A stretch of DNA of 64,000 nt from Glebionis coronaria (Eukaryota; Streptophyta; Magnoliopsida; Asterales; Asteraceae), in the NCBI GenBank assembly GCA_025667525.1, contig CM046878.1, forward strand, positions 516,902,274 through 516,966,273, in the 5' to 3' direction. This document shows positions 1-10,641 of the stretch, piece after piece (positions within the stretch are counted from its first letter, which is position 1; the number at the start of each line of letters is the position of its first letter). Both the position numbers and the translations under genes were made by a program. The notes beneath the pieces are model-generated. The model saw only the letters and a list, made by a program, of their open reading frames with translations, did not search any database and had not been told where the DNA came from.

Positions 1-2
1 TG

Positions 3-2489
3 GATGAACTTCGCCAAGAGTTACTTAGACGAGCTCAAAGTGAAGAAGCATCTAAGAAAGCTCAAGAAGAGTTGATTGCTAAGTTCGCTGCAGATATGGA
101 ATTTACACGTAAAACTCATGTAGAAGAACTTGCTCGGGTTAAAAAGGCTGAAGCTGATAGGCATCAAGCACGAATTACGAGACTTAAAGCTATTAAGGAT
201 GACCTTAAAGAGCAAAAAGCAGCTCTTGAAGCTTCTATTGAGCAGAGAGTGAAAGACTCCGTTGAATCCCTAATGCCTAAACTGCGTGATGATTTGAAGA
301 CACTTGCTGCTGACAACTTAATGATCAAATCATCCAATCCTTCAGAAGCCGCCTACAAGATTGCTTATGACTTGACGGATTTTGAACTTAAGAAGATCCT
401 CAAAGCTCGAATGAGGGAACTTGGATCGTTTGATAAATCGAGGATTCAACGGGCTCTCTTCAAATCCCTGAATGACGCTATCATGGAGGATGATAGGTTG
501 TTCAAGACGTTTGGAAGTGTGGTACCCTACCACATTCTCCCCGAGGAAGAAAGGGGAGAGAGTGACGAAGAAGAGGGTACTGGTGGAGAAGAGGAAGAAG
601 AAGAAGAAGAAGATAAGAATGATGATGATGATGAGAATGATGAGGATCAGAATGATGAGGATGATGAGGATGATAATGATAAAGATGATGATAATGATGA
701 TGAGGATGATGATGACGATGATGATGATGGCGATGATGGTGGTGATGGTAATGAGGAGAGTGTTCGGGGGAGCAACGGGGATGATAATGAGGATGCTGAT
801 GGGGGTAAACAGCCTGAGAAAGGGGATAAGGCTGCCAGCTCAAAGAAACCTGATAAGTCTGGCACCAAGTCAAAGACAGATGCAAAAGCAAAGGAGAAAT
901 CTACTTCCACGGAATCCAGACGATCGAAGTGGCGCCACGATGTGAATGCCACTACAGGGTCATCTATTCCTGGTACATTTATCCCTGCATCCATACCTGT
1001 TACAACTAACCCTGTTAGTTCTATTGTTGTTGTTCCTGTGATCGCAGAATCGGTAACCGAACCTGAAGCTGCACAACACTCACCCATTCATGACACTGCC
1101 GACATGCCTGAAACAGAACAAGCAGATGTTCACGTCTCCACTCCTCTGCAACAAAACCCACAATCTACTGTTCCAAGCACAAGGGACTGGGCAGACACGT
1201 TGGAGATTGACGAGACTGCACCACCACAGGCTTGGATCACGACAGCGGCGCAGTATGATCCGATCACCGACGCTGACAAAGATGTTTTGTATCTTCATAT
1301 CCGCAGTCCGATTGACTTATGTGCATTTCTTGCTCATGAGTATAAGACTTCGGTTACTCCATCTTTGGTGAAGAAAGCCCTGAAGGATAAGAGACTACGC
1401 GCCAAAACCCGGTTGACCCAAATGGAGTTCGAGTATTATGCCGATGAGATCCTGAAGGCTCTAAATACCGTTCAACGGCCAGGACTTCATGATTCAGAAA
1501 GAGCTCCACCTCCAATGGATCCTACTCAAGATAATCAGATTGCTCTTGACTTCTTCGTCACCAATGATCTTGTGTATCTACTGAAGGGGTCATCAAAGTA
1601 CGCAACCTCCCTGACCTTGCTGAAAGCTGCCAACTGGGGGACAATACCCTTTATCGAGGAAAAGGTAAACCGACTCTGGGTCCCAAAGATAAATCGTAAT
1701 TATGATATGTATGCTATCATAGGTGCATCTCATTGGGACGAACGAGTCCGAAGGGCGTACAGGGGTTGCTGCCTAGTCAATTCTGGAAGCAACGTTAGAT
1801 CCGACATCCGCATCTCCAGCATTTTAGGGATGAAAACTGAAGCCAAGAATGGCTATTATCATGTGACGGAGATTCGTTTGAAAAGGGAGGATGACAGGGA
1901 ATACAAAATCCAGCAGGGAGATTTTTCCATCATTCGCCTTGAGGATATCGAAGATATGCTGCTTCTGATGACCCGAGATCAACTCACACATATTCCTCGT
2001 GAAGACCTCATTGCTTTGAATACAGCACTTCGTATGTTCACACGAAGCGTTGTCATCAAGACACGAGTTGAAGATCTTCAGTTGGGAGTCGAAAGCTATC
2101 AAAGGAAGCTTAACCTAACCCGTCCAGTGAATAAAGTGCTACCTCAACATGTAGAAAGATGTCCCTATACCGGCATTTCTGTCCCGAATTACGGCATTTT
2201 CTACTTGAACAGTCGAGGTTTAATGAAGTTTATGAGGGTGGGTGAGCTCCATAAGTACAGTGATGGGACTCTTCTACAAGTCAGAGGAAAGTTGGAGCAT
2301 CTGAACTCGGGTGGGACTTTGCCAGAAATGACGGAGGATTGGCATCCGTGTTACCGGCAGATGGCGAAGTATGTCATCAAGAAGATCGATCAAAAGCTCC
2401 GTGAACGTAGATTGATGAGGAGCTTGGAAAGGTTCGTTGGTGGAAGACCATATTTAGTGCACCACAAGCTACTGCAACGATCCATCTAA
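3..2489 (+). CDS. Ty1/copia-associated accessory ORF, 5' end outside window
   Basis: The frame is already open at base 3 and runs to the TAA at 2487-2489, so the start lies to the left; an in-window start near base 72 would be artificial. The protein begins with a Lys/Glu-rich helical stretch likely to form a coiled coil (about the first 110 residues), then a conserved-looking helical block, then an acidic run of Asp/Glu from an expanded GAT/GAA tract (bases 580-735), then a Ser/Thr/Pro linker, then a folded C-terminal half ending in SLERFVGGRPYLVHHK and LLQRSI. I recognise this C-terminal signature (YQRKLNLTRP, GELHKYSDGT, RRLMRSLERF) from accessory ORFs of Asteraceae copia-type retrotransposons, whose function is unknown. 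No protease, integrase or reverse transcriptase motif is present. The uninterrupted frame of more than 820 codons suggests a fairly young copy. Context: an element tail and LTR follow. Confidence 0.7.
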   Translation, partial: DELRQELLRRAQSEEASKKAQEELIAKFAADMEFTRKTHVEELARVKKAEADRHQARITRLKAIKDDLKEQKAALEASIEQRVKDSVESLMPKLRDDLKTLAADNLMIKSSNPSEAAYKIAYDLTDFELKKILKARMRELGSFDKSRIQRALFKSLNDAIMEDDRLFKTFGSVVPYHILPEEERGESDEEEGTGGEEEEEEEEDKNDDDDENDEDQNDEDDEDDNDKDDDNDDEDDDDDDDDGDDGGDGNEESVRGSNGDDNEDADGGKQPEKGDKAASSKKPDKSGTKSKTDAKAKEKSTSTESRRSKWRHDVNATTGSSIPGTFIPASIPVTTNPVSSIVVVPVIAESVTEPEAAQHSPIHDTADMPETEQADVHVSTPLQQNPQSTVPSTRDWADTLEIDETAPPQAWITTAAQYDPITDADKDVLYLHIRSPIDLCAFLAHEYKTSVTPSLVKKALKDKRLRAKTRLTQMEFEYYADEILKALNTVQRPGLHDSERAPPPMDPTQDNQIALDFFVTNDLVYLLKGSSKYATSLTLLKAANWGTIPFIEEKVNRLWVPKINRNYDMYAIIGASHWDERVRRAYRGCCLVNSGSNVRSDIRISSILGMKTEAKNGYYHVTEIRLKREDDREYKIQQGDFSIIRLEDIEDMLLLMTRDQLTHIPREDLIALNTALRMFTRSVVIKTRVEDLQLGVESYQRKLNLTRPVNKVLPQHVERCPYTGISVPNYGIFYLNSRGLMKFMRVGELHKYSDGTLLQVRGKLEHLNSGGTLPEMTEDWHPCYRQMAKYVIKKIDQKLRERRLMRSLERFVGGRPYLVHHKLLQRSI

Positions 2490-4749
2490 TGGGTCGTACA
2501 TTTCAGGTCCACTTTATATTGGTTTTCAATTGTGAATATGTATATTTGTGAATATTGTGCTGTAATGGCTTGATGTAGTGCTAAAGTATGATAATTTTTC
2601 AAGAATGTCTCACGAGATTCTAAATCTTTCAAAATATATCATACCAAAGCACTACAACTATCCCTTATTAAATTAAGGGGGAGCAATAACTTGTTCTATG
2701 GCCAAACATCGATTTCATTTTTTACCCAAAGACCGGTTAATCCATTCAATATCCCAAATATTAATGGTTAACATTTTGGATAAGGGGAGAAAATGGGATT
2801 AAGGAAACTTAAGTGATACTTGGCTAAAAGATGAAAAAGACTTAACGATATTCCAACTTAATATGTGCTAAGCACGTGTTAAGGGGGAGCGTTTTTGATG
2901 AACAAAACACCTAAGGTACAAAACTTTTGATTTTAATATCACAAGTACCTTATGTGATTTTCAATGATTTTTCATGGTGGCAATTCCTTCCCAAAACACG
3001 CTTAATTCACGACGAATGTGGTGACAAAAGGGTGGTAGGAATAGGTTTAGTCCAATGATTCATCAGAGCCGATGGAATCTTCCCAAGGACAATTCCCTAG
3101 ATAGAATTAGAAGTCCTAGGAAAGATGGAGAAAGAATGTGAACGTAGCTGAATGCCGACCAAGTACTTAAGCTAGCACTGGAACAATCACAACAAGGTGC
3201 TAGTGATGACGTATTGGTAAGCATTGAAGGGGTTGAAGAATGAAAAAGAATTGTAAAGATAAAGGGTGTAAAGAAAGAAGCCCTCCTTACAACTTTAGGC
3301 AGAAATCGGGTCAATACATATGCTATTGAGGTCATTTTTGCTAATGATTCTCGGTATTGAAGAAAGACATCATGGACCCAGTGATGCATTGCACAACCCT
3401 TCCCAGCTAACTCAAATATCTCTCAAAAGGTATTTGTTTTAATCACACGGAGATCAACACGTTATCTATTGGTTTATTCACTCCGAATAGACTGGTATTG
3501 AAAAGGTGGGACTCCTCTCCAGCCATCGCTCACTAAATCAAAACGCACAATCGAGTCTAGAGCCAAGAGATCATCAAAAGTCTCATTAGGACACTTTCCA
3601 TTTATTCCTTGCTTTCTCACACACTGTGAAAAGTAAGAGATTTTCATGAGTCCTACGCAGTATTCCTGTAATATTGCCAGAACATCCGAGTAATACGCAA
3701 GTATTACAATGAAGATGGAAATCCTGCTTGAGCCAACATCAAACAAGCTCATGGTAGGTTACACGTGCGGTTCTTTTAGAACCAATCTTGTGAAAAACTG
3801 GAAGGTAACAGTGGTTTAATTCTTAATTGAACTTAAACTCGTTCCAAGCCTCTTCGCATTATCATATGATCTTGCCAGAACACTCAGAGTGACTCTTTAT
3901 TGACCACAGTGACGAGTGGAAATCCTTCTAGTGTTAACATCAAACAGCACTTGGTAGGTGACGTGCAAGATTCTTTATGAATTAAGCTCGTGACAACTGG
4001 AAAGCAACGATGGTGAAAATCTTAATTGAAATTCACTTGTTCCAGGTTTCATGAATTGACGGCTTCAAATCACAAGGATAATTTATCCAAGTGATTCACT
4101 CTTTATGTTCGCAGTCAGCTTTGGACGGTCGAATAAAGAGAACGGGTTTACCCGCGAAATCCTGTCAGGAAGTTACTTAATTGAAACTATCCGTCACGGG
4201 TACGATATCTAATATCGTCCAACGGTCTTCACCGACCGGAGGTAAAATGCTACCGAATTAGAATAAAATGTTCAAAGCCATTTTATTCGTGTCGTTGCTG
4301 TGTACCTGTTAAAGACGGTGGCGTTGCTGTGTACCTGTTGAAGACGGTGGCGTTGCTGTGTACCAGTGAAGACGGTGGTGTTGCGGTGTACCTGTAAAAG
4401 TCGTTCCCACATGCTTATGTCTTTTGCAACAAAGTTCAGCAAAAATTCAAGAAAGTACAAGATGAAGTCTTCCGCTGTACCAAACTCTGAAGCTTTCGAG
4501 AATTCAACAAAAAGACGTAAGTGTGTGGAACATGAAGTCACGAGGAGGCAAAGTTCACAAGAAAGGCAAAGATCGCACGTGAAAGGCCAAAGAACAATGC
4601 TCTCAAGTCAAAGCCAAAAAGATCAAACCAACATATTCACAACAAAAGAAAGAAAAGAAGAAAAGACTACGAGCTAAAGAACGAAGACTTAGTATAGTAT
4701 GCTAGGTTTAGAACTTTGTAACGTGGAGTGACCTCCCTTAGGGGGAGAT
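2490..4749 (+). other. 3' non-coding tail of the first copia-type element
   Basis: No credible ORF is seen in this 2.26 kb stretch between the accessory ORF and the LTR. It contains several purine blocks of the form AAGGGGGAG (near 2676, 2881 and 4738); the last one, ending GGGGGAGAT, directly abuts the LTR and is the probable plus-strand primer (polypurine tract). An imperfect direct duplication of about 190 bp is visible: 3658-3845 and 3855-4043 share blocks such as TTGCCAGAACA, ACATCAAACA, TTGGTAGGT-like and CTTAATTGAA. Confidence 0.6.
4291..4400 (+). repeat. Minisatellite, four units of 28-30 bp
   Basis: Four adjacent copies of a unit containing GTTGCTGTGTACCTGTTGAA and AGACGGTGG occur in tandem, the third and fourth with small changes (TACCAGTGAA; GCGGTGTACC). 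It lies in the non-coding tail, so expansion has no coding consequence. Confidence 0.8.
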
Positions 4750-5080
4750 TGTTAGAAATACGTTTTAACGTATATTAGAAGTATCGGTCACTCCACAATA
4801 TGATTTATGTTGTAATAGCTCGTAGTTAACAATTAGTTAAATGTGACTTATTAAGTTAAGTAAGAACCGGTCCATGGGTTTGTCATGGACCGGCCCAAGC
4901 CCAATGTAGGCTTGGAGTATAAATACCCCTTTCCACCATGGAAAGGGGTTGGTTGTTGTTCTCATTTGCACTTTCATATTAATAAAATCATACACATTTT
5001 CTCTCACTTTCTCTCTCTAGTTTCTCTCACTAGAAAACATCAACCCACTTCATAGATTCATAGGTTATCAATATTCTACA
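4750..5080 (+). mobile_element. LTR of first copia-type element (3' LTR)
   Basis: The LTR starts TGTTAGAAATACG directly after the purine tract GGGGGAGAT. A TATA-like box (TATAAATACC, 4919-4928), a short GC hairpin (CCTTTCCACCATGGAAAGG) and AATAAA at 4981 give a promoter and poly(A) order suited to an LTR. The right end is set at ATTCTACA (5080) because that gives TG...CA ends; no target duplication could be confirmed because the other LTR is outside the window. The right boundary is therefore less certain than the left. Confidence 0.55.
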
Positions 5081-5461
5081 GTTTGCTTGTTAAATTCCGT
5101 TGTGTGCTTAATCATTCTAAGCTTTATTGAAAGCTTTGAAGTTGCTTATGAGGATTGTCGGTTTAGGGGGAAGCTATTAAAAGCTTCTACATCAAGTTTA
5201 TGTGGCATGAATTAGGGGGAAGTTAATTCATAAGCTTCTCCTTAACCAGAAGTATATGGATTACTTAGCTCGTACAGTTACAGTATTTCTATTACAAGTT
5301 ACTTTAAAGATGAGTCGTTTTGAAGTGAAGACTTGAAGTCAAAGACCTCATAAGATTTCATCAGCATTGGACGCTTCATGGAAGCTTTTGTTCTTAATCA
5401 ATATGTACTTGTTAGGAAGAATATTGTAAGGAATTCTACACATCATCCCATGGGGGAAGAT

Positions 5462-5793
5462 TGTTGGAAATTCACTTTATGTGACGACATTTAAGAATTC
5501 CCATTAGTTATCATAGTCACACACGCATAGACTAGACTAGAAAACGTTGTATAGTTTAGGTGTGGTGTGTGACTATATATACCCCTCCAAGGCTTCCAAG
5601 GAGGGGGTTGTTGTTTATTTTCCATTTTCACTTTAATACATTTTTCCTTTTCTTTCAAAACACAACCTCTCTAATTCATCCATGGCTACCACCACCATCT
5701 ACCACCCTACTAGACCACCGGATCTTATATAGCAAACCCACAGAATCCTTTGAGATACCAAACTAATTCATTAAGTTGTAGGTGGATTTTACA
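5462..5793 (+). mobile_element. Second, related copia-type LTR
   Basis: A second TGTTGGAAATTC start follows the purine tract TGGGGGAAGAT. It repeats the layout of the LTR at 4750: TATATATACCCC (5574 region), a hairpin of CCTCCAAGG and CCAAGGAGG, then GGGTTGTTGTT and a pyrimidine-rich leader. An end at GGATTTTACA (5793) would give 332 bp, almost the same as the first LTR. The 380 bp between the two (5081-5461) carries further GGGGGAAG blocks and looks like the 3' interior of the element owning this LTR, so the first element probably inserted into the second. Confidence 0.45.
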
Positions 5794-6309
5794 CATTTGG
5801 AATTGAAATATTCCAAGGATATTGTTATTGTTAATTCTAGCAATAATTATCCGATCATGTGGGAGAGAAAGTGAATCTATACTTTGCTCATATTTTGAAA
5901 TAGAATAAGACTACTCTTGAAAATGATCGTATTCTATGCATCAAAATTGCTTGGTTTAATTCATTACCAAAGCCGTTTAGACTATCGCCGGAAAGGCACG
6001 TCTTAAACCACTATATATGACACAAGCTCTTCACATCATCAATTTGAATAATGTCGTTTGTCCTTTGAGAAATGTCCTTGTTCTTGATTCACTTCTCTTG
6101 ACTCCTCTCCCTTTGCCCTTTTGCTACGAGTAGTCGTTTGTTCGTTTCAGTCTTTTCCTATCTCGATTCAACTCGTAATCCTTGAACAAGGCATTATTAC
6201 CTAGTGTTGTGGTGGTACAATGATATCCTAAAAGGTTTAAGATATATTTTTAAGTATTTTAAAAATTTTGGTTTTCAAAAATTCATCGTTTTTCTTTGAT
6301 AAAAACCTG
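5794..6309. other. Unassigned stretch between LTR and palindrome-bearing element
   Basis: AT-rich with no coding signal I can support. The left boundary of the next element was not found, so part of this may belong to it. Confidence 0.4.
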
Positions 6310-6346
6310 CCTCTGTAGGCGGTTCTTTATCTCGGTGGCTCAAAGG

Positions 6347-6374
6347 CGCGGTTCCTTATCGATAAGGAACCGCG
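6347..6374. repeat. Palindrome P1 (28 bp, perfect)
   Basis: CGCGGTTCCTTATC is followed immediately by its exact reverse complement, making a perfect 28 bp palindrome. A diverged half-site (GGCGGTTCTTTATC) lies about 30 bp upstream. The GC-rich word stands out in AT-rich surroundings and recurs at 8466, 9845 and 11788. Confidence 0.9.
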
Positions 6375-6566
6375 GGCATTAGCTTTTAGAGCGCCAGTTT
6401 TATTAAAATATCTTTTTCAAACTAGACCCTCTCTCTCCTTCACACACAACAGACGGTTTTTCTTTGTTTTTTCACCATTGTTGAAGCTTCAAAAACCTTC
6501 AATTACTCAAATTAATTGATTCAAGTTCGTCGGTTTCACTCATCCATCATCCAAGATCAATTAATT

Positions 6567-7049
6567 GTAAGTTATTTCTTTCAATTTCATCTAACTTGTT
6601 CTAGGGTTCATACATTCATAATTGGGGCTTTTTAAAATTGACATTTAATTAGAACCTTATTAGGAATATGAGTTGACATAGTATTGTTACTATGATTCCT
6701 TAGGTTCATATTCATTGGGATTTCACTAAAACCTATTTGTAGAACAAATCCGAATTTTGACTAAATAGTTTGGTTGATTGATGAAATTGATATGAACCCA
6801 TGAACAAGTTGGTAATGGCATTGTTAAATTCTTACCTAAAAACCTTGTTTTGAAAAACCAATGTTTTAGCTCATTGTTGATCTTACATAGTTCATATGTT
6901 TTGATCAATGGTGAAATGGGTACATTGTGAATATGAGAATGATAAGGATTAAACCTTGATTTATCAAGATATTGATAAAACACATTCTCACTTTGCTTGA
7001 TTTTTGATCTATATGTAATATATGAGTAATTAGAGAAATATGTTTATAG
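6567..7049 (+). other. Putative leader intron of the 7061 pseudogene
   Basis: GTAAGTTATTT at 6567 matches a plant donor and TTTATAG ending at 7049 an acceptor, with the first ATG of the downstream frame 12 bp later. A leader intron between a promoter region near P1 and the coding frame would fit, but there is no transcript evidence and this is inference from splice-site form. Confidence 0.35.
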
Positions 7050-7060
7050 GTACTATCATC

Positions 7061-8134
7061 ATGACCACAGGATATCAAAATGATCATCTAATCACTAGAA
7101 GATACATGCCTAATCCTTCGTTGACTAATCAATCTCGCTCTTTTTAAAACATTTATCATAATTTCGAGTCTCGTTGTTTCCATAAAGGACGTATTGTTCC
7201 TTCTAACCTTTGTAGACTTGATTTCATTTGATTCATGTTCAATACCATTGGTTTAGATTGTCTGTTTGATATTGATGAGCCAATATTTCCTTCTTTCCTC
7301 ATGGAATTCTTTAACTCATTCAAGTTAATACACATCAACAATGGTCTTTCTTTAAGATTTTCCCTCAAGGGGAAAACCTTTGTATACACTCTCGAAGAAT
7401 TTGGTGAGATTCTCAGAGTTCCATACGAAGGTCAATGTAGGTTCACTGATGCTTGGGATGTAAACCACATAGAATCGGCCCCTGTTGATGTGCATTAGTT
7501 GACTGAGATTCCTTCGGCTTCGGTCATCACTCGTGACCTTGATTCACCTCGTGAACATCCTATTCTTGGTAATTTTGAAGGAGAATTTCGTGCTCTCACT
7601 CCTTGGGAATTACTAACTAGCGATCTTAGTGATTTTATGGTCTCTTGGGCCGAAATCATTAGGGAAAATGCAATATGTTTGGTTGGTGATCGCAACCATG
7701 TGCTTGCTTGTCTTACACATATGTTGTATTGTGTTGTTACCACTACTCCATACAACCTTTCATTTTTCATGGCTAAAAGGATAAGATTTGTTCTCAATGG
7801 ATCTCGGTCTACTCTTCCTTATGCCATGATTCTCTCACGGCTTCTTAAGAGATTTCTTCTTGATCATCCTCCTCTTAATCCTTCTTCTTTTCACTCCGTG
7901 GTTCGAGTCATGTTTCCCATTGAAGGAAATGTTCCTTCAATTCTCACACATGACTCAAATGAAGATGAAAATGTCTCTCAAGACAATTCTATCATTTCTC
8001 GTTATGATTTGTCATCATCTATCTCTCAATTGTCTTTACTAGACATTGATTCAGACTATCATTATTGTCTTAATCTTCATCTTCAGGATCGAATCAGAAG
8101 TGAATCAAGGCAAGGAGGAAATGATCATAGATGA
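7061..8134 (+). pseudogene. Retrotransposon accessory ORF (plant-transposon/PMD-like), three in-frame stops
   Basis: One reading frame of 358 codons runs from ATG 7061 to TGA 8134, broken only by TAA 7145-7147, TGA 7229-7231 and TAG 7496-7498. The order FHKGRIVPS, FSLKGKTFVYTLEEFGEIL, RVPYEGQC, HMLYCVVTTTPYNLSFF, and LPYAMILSRLL recalls the accessory proteins of copia-type elements often labelled putative plant transposon protein, in which a box like LxExFGxILxVPxxG is followed by LPYGMLLTRLF. Function of these proteins is unknown; a gag-like or plant-mobile-domain relationship has been suggested by their fold and I cannot test it here. All three stops lie in one frame with no frameshift, so decay is by point mutation. 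P1 lies upstream and P2 downstream. Confidence 0.6.
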
Positions 8135-8465
8135 ATGATATACACCACTCTTGTGAGATTAACATGTATGTAAACATGTATGGATTATTGAACTCTATCT
8201 CTTCTCTTATCTCTATTCTTAGGATGTTATGTATTCTTTAACTAACAATTTGTATCTGGATTGCCTAGTATATTAATCCTAGTTATCCATGGTATCGATT
8301 TTTCGATTTACATGGCTCTTTGCATCTTATGTGTTTAGATAGCCTCCTAGTCTTTGATTATTAGTTCTCTTTGGCTTGATAAACCTTAGTATAAAATCTG
8401 GGCTAGCAAAAGTTTAAGGAAAAGCTATTTTCAAACTCCTCTGGTCGCGGTTCCATAACAATGTC

Positions 8466-8491
8466 GTGGTTCTTTAGCGATAAAGAACCGC
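8466..8491. repeat. Palindrome P2 (26 bp, two mismatched pairs)
   Basis: GTGGTTCTTTAGC faces GATAAAGAACCGC, an imperfect copy of P1. Half-sites flank it: TCGCGGTTCC near 8445 and GGAACCGCCC near 8504. It lies between the broken frame ending at 8134 and the next one starting at 8749. Confidence 0.8.
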
Positions 8492-8748
8492 GGACCTACG
8501 TATGGAACCGCCCAGTACTGTTTCAATAGAATCTTTACTTTACACTGTTTTCTTTAATCTGTGTAAAACTTTGATAAAAATTTTGCAAAAACCTACACTT
8601 TCCTAAACTAGGCTACCTAATTTCATTGTTCACATAAAATGATTTTAACCTATTACTAGTTTGGATCATCCCTTTCTCTTTTTGAGCCCTCTCTTGTTGA
8701 TTGTGTTCTTCATCCCTTCAACTTTTCTATTAACCTCAACATTCAACC

Positions 8749-9368
8749 ATGGTATCCACTAGAACATCCAACTCCTCCAAAACATCCTCATCCAAAAGAA
8801 ACCTTAAGGTGAATCTCAAGTTCTTTAAACTTGGTTCTCCATCTTCTTTCAAACCAAAAAGTGAAGCCTCACCTATCCTCATCTCCTCATCACGTTCACC
8901 ACCACTTGCCTCATGGAAAACAACCTCAACACATGGTACTAACCATTCACATGGTTCTACCTCCTCTTCATTCCAATCAAGAATGAATGAGTTTTCCTCT
9001 CCACTCATTTCTAGCCCTCCCTTAAATGTGAATGCTCAACCTCAACCTCATCAAAGGATTCCCTTTGTTTTTTAGCCTCTTACCTTCACTCCACCAAATT
9101 CACCCATATCACCTATTTCACCCTTGGATACCATGCCTTCTCCTCATCCTCCCACACCAACACTCCTCTCTTGGGTGTTCCCATTTCCCATCTCTTGGGT
9201 GATCCACACTTGTTTGATTTCTTCATGCACAATGGAACTAATTGTCGTTGTTGCTTGAACAACTTTCACCTCATTGATATCCTAAGGTTCGAAATGATTG
9301 GGGCTCACATCAAGTTGCAAAGCTTCTTGTTGAACCTATTTGCTAAACCTCCACCTCCTAGGAGATAA
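8749..9368 (+). pseudogene. Accessory ORF 2 of the palindrome-bearing element, frameshifted
   Basis: ATG 8749 opens a Ser/Lys/Pro-rich N-terminal part (MVSTRTSNSSKTSSSKRN) that ends in TAG 9073-9075. After a frame change near 9165 coding resumes and continues to TAA 9366-9368 with HNGTNCRCCLNN and LQSFLLNLFAKPPPPRR. The closely spaced Cys residues and following helix match the C-terminal part of the next ORF (HHGSLCACCRFQQNE, LEFLFTRLPLKVFVP), so the two look like diverged duplicates. I do not recognise the family. It has no catalytic motif that I can see. Composition (Ser/Thr/Lys/Pro rich, then a short Cys-Cys helix) would suit a small nucleic-acid-binding or structural protein, but that is speculation. 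Confidence 0.45.
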
Positions 9369-9844
9369 ATGATGGACTTTAAAATTAACATGCTTTTCAA
9401 AAAAATATCAAGCTAAAGAGAACTATGAACTCAAGACCTAGTTGTTAGCTATCTTTGTAATAGTTAATTGTCTTTATAATTCTTGTATTTCCTTTCCTTT
9501 CCCTCATGACTTTCTCACGTGGATGGTTTATGGATTTAGTTTTTATATGCTTTAATCTATGTGATAACATTAAACAACTTCAATTTATTTAAAATTGAAC
9601 CTAAATGTATTAGAACTTCTAAAAACTTAACTTATAATTGGACCAAAATGTTATTTAAATATTTTGTCACCCTTTGTCAAGACATTATTTGTGAATGTGT
9701 TACTTTTATGCAACCCTAGCATACTCTAGTGCTAAAAGAGGTAAAAATCTATGATTTGCAAATTTTTGAAAAAGTCTTATCTTTCTCCAAAACTTTTGAA
9801 AATCTGGTTTTGCAGTCCACTGGACGCGGTTCTCAAGTCTTCAG
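9369..9844. other. Spacer between accessory ORF 2 and palindrome P3
   Basis: AT-rich with no ORF. It ends with GAAAATCTGGTTTTGCAGTC and an isolated GGACGCGGTTC half-site just before P3, a leader arrangement like that before P2. Confidence 0.4.
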
Positions 9845-9870
9845 GCGGTTCAATATCGATATGGAACCGC
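9845..9870. repeat. Palindrome P3 (26 bp, one mismatched pair)
   Basis: GCGGTTCAATATC faces GATATGGAACCGC. The inner bases differ from P1 and P4, yet the two arms still pair with each other, so substitutions on one side are matched on the other. Half-sites ACGCGGTTC (9824) and AAGAACCGTGCCC (9881) flank it. Confidence 0.85.
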
Positions 9871-10076
9871 GGGCTTCTTTAAAGAACCGTGCCCAGTAAA
9901 GCTGATTTTAGCTTATTTTTTGTCTTTCTTCTTTGACCACCATTTTGGTTAAGATTCTTTGTTTACCCAATTTGGCTAAACATTCTCTAAAACCATTCTT
10001 TTTCATTTCAAATCTTTGCCTTGTCTATTTTCTTTAAATTCTTCTCGTTTGGCAGTTCTTTCCTTCATCCCTCATA

Positions 10077-10641
10077 ATGCCTAATTCTTCCTTTTCTAAC
10101 CTTGACATTTCTTTGTCACAAACTTCTCAACCTAAAGCTTCTTCTTCTAAGCTTTCAAAGAAACCGAAAATCTCGGTTAAACCCATTTGGATCAAAAAGG
10201 ACAAGAATCCTCATGATTCTTCTTCTCCAAAATCCTCCAAGAATTCCTCTTTCTCTCCGATTAAATATTGGAATGAGACTTACTCTATAATCCAATTACC
10301 GGAGAAAAAGAAATTCTTCCACCACCACCTAAACCTTTCAACTCTCCTCAACTCAATGACCTATCTTCTTTCCCTAACCTCACTAGGCATTGTGAAAACA
10401 TCTCTTATCATTATCTCCCTCCCCACCAACCTCTAATCTTGATGGACCTCCCCCATCTAACGACTTTGTTTTGCATCATGGCTCCTTGTGCGCTTGTTGT
10501 CGTTTTCAACAAAATGAACTTGCTCATATCTATGACAAGCTAAATTTCCTTGAATTCCTCTTCACTCGACTTCCTCTCAAAGTTTTCGTTCCCGTGAAAA
10601 AAACTTCAAATGATGCTTCGTCGTCTTTCTTTTCCAACTAA
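10077..10641 (+). pseudogene. Accessory ORF 3 of the palindrome-bearing element, frameshifted
   Basis: ATG 10077 opens a Ser/Lys-rich N-terminal part (SSFSNLDISLSQTSQPKASS, then KKPKISVKPIWIKK) that runs in frame to about 10300. Coding signal then shifts frame, and the C-terminal part is readable from about 10453 to TAA 10639-10641 (HHGSLCACCRFQQNELAHIY and LEFLFTRLP). The C-terminal Cys-Cys box and helix resemble those of the ORF ending at 9368, including the H-x-G-[ST]-x-C-x-C-C pattern. I read the pair as a tandem duplication that included the upstream palindrome. The family is unrecognised and the gene is non-functional as it stands because at least one frameshift separates its halves. 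Confidence 0.45.

Noticed and set aside
472..1371. Met/Arg-rich and His/Pro-rich frames overlapping the first ORF
   Set aside because: They are shadow frames of the GAT/GAA tract and of the large accessory ORF on the plus strand.
3063..4541. Minus-strand ORFs of about 90-108 codons in the tail of the first element
   Set aside because: They lie in a duplicated non-coding tail, have no homology I recognise, and one is generated by the minisatellite at 4291.
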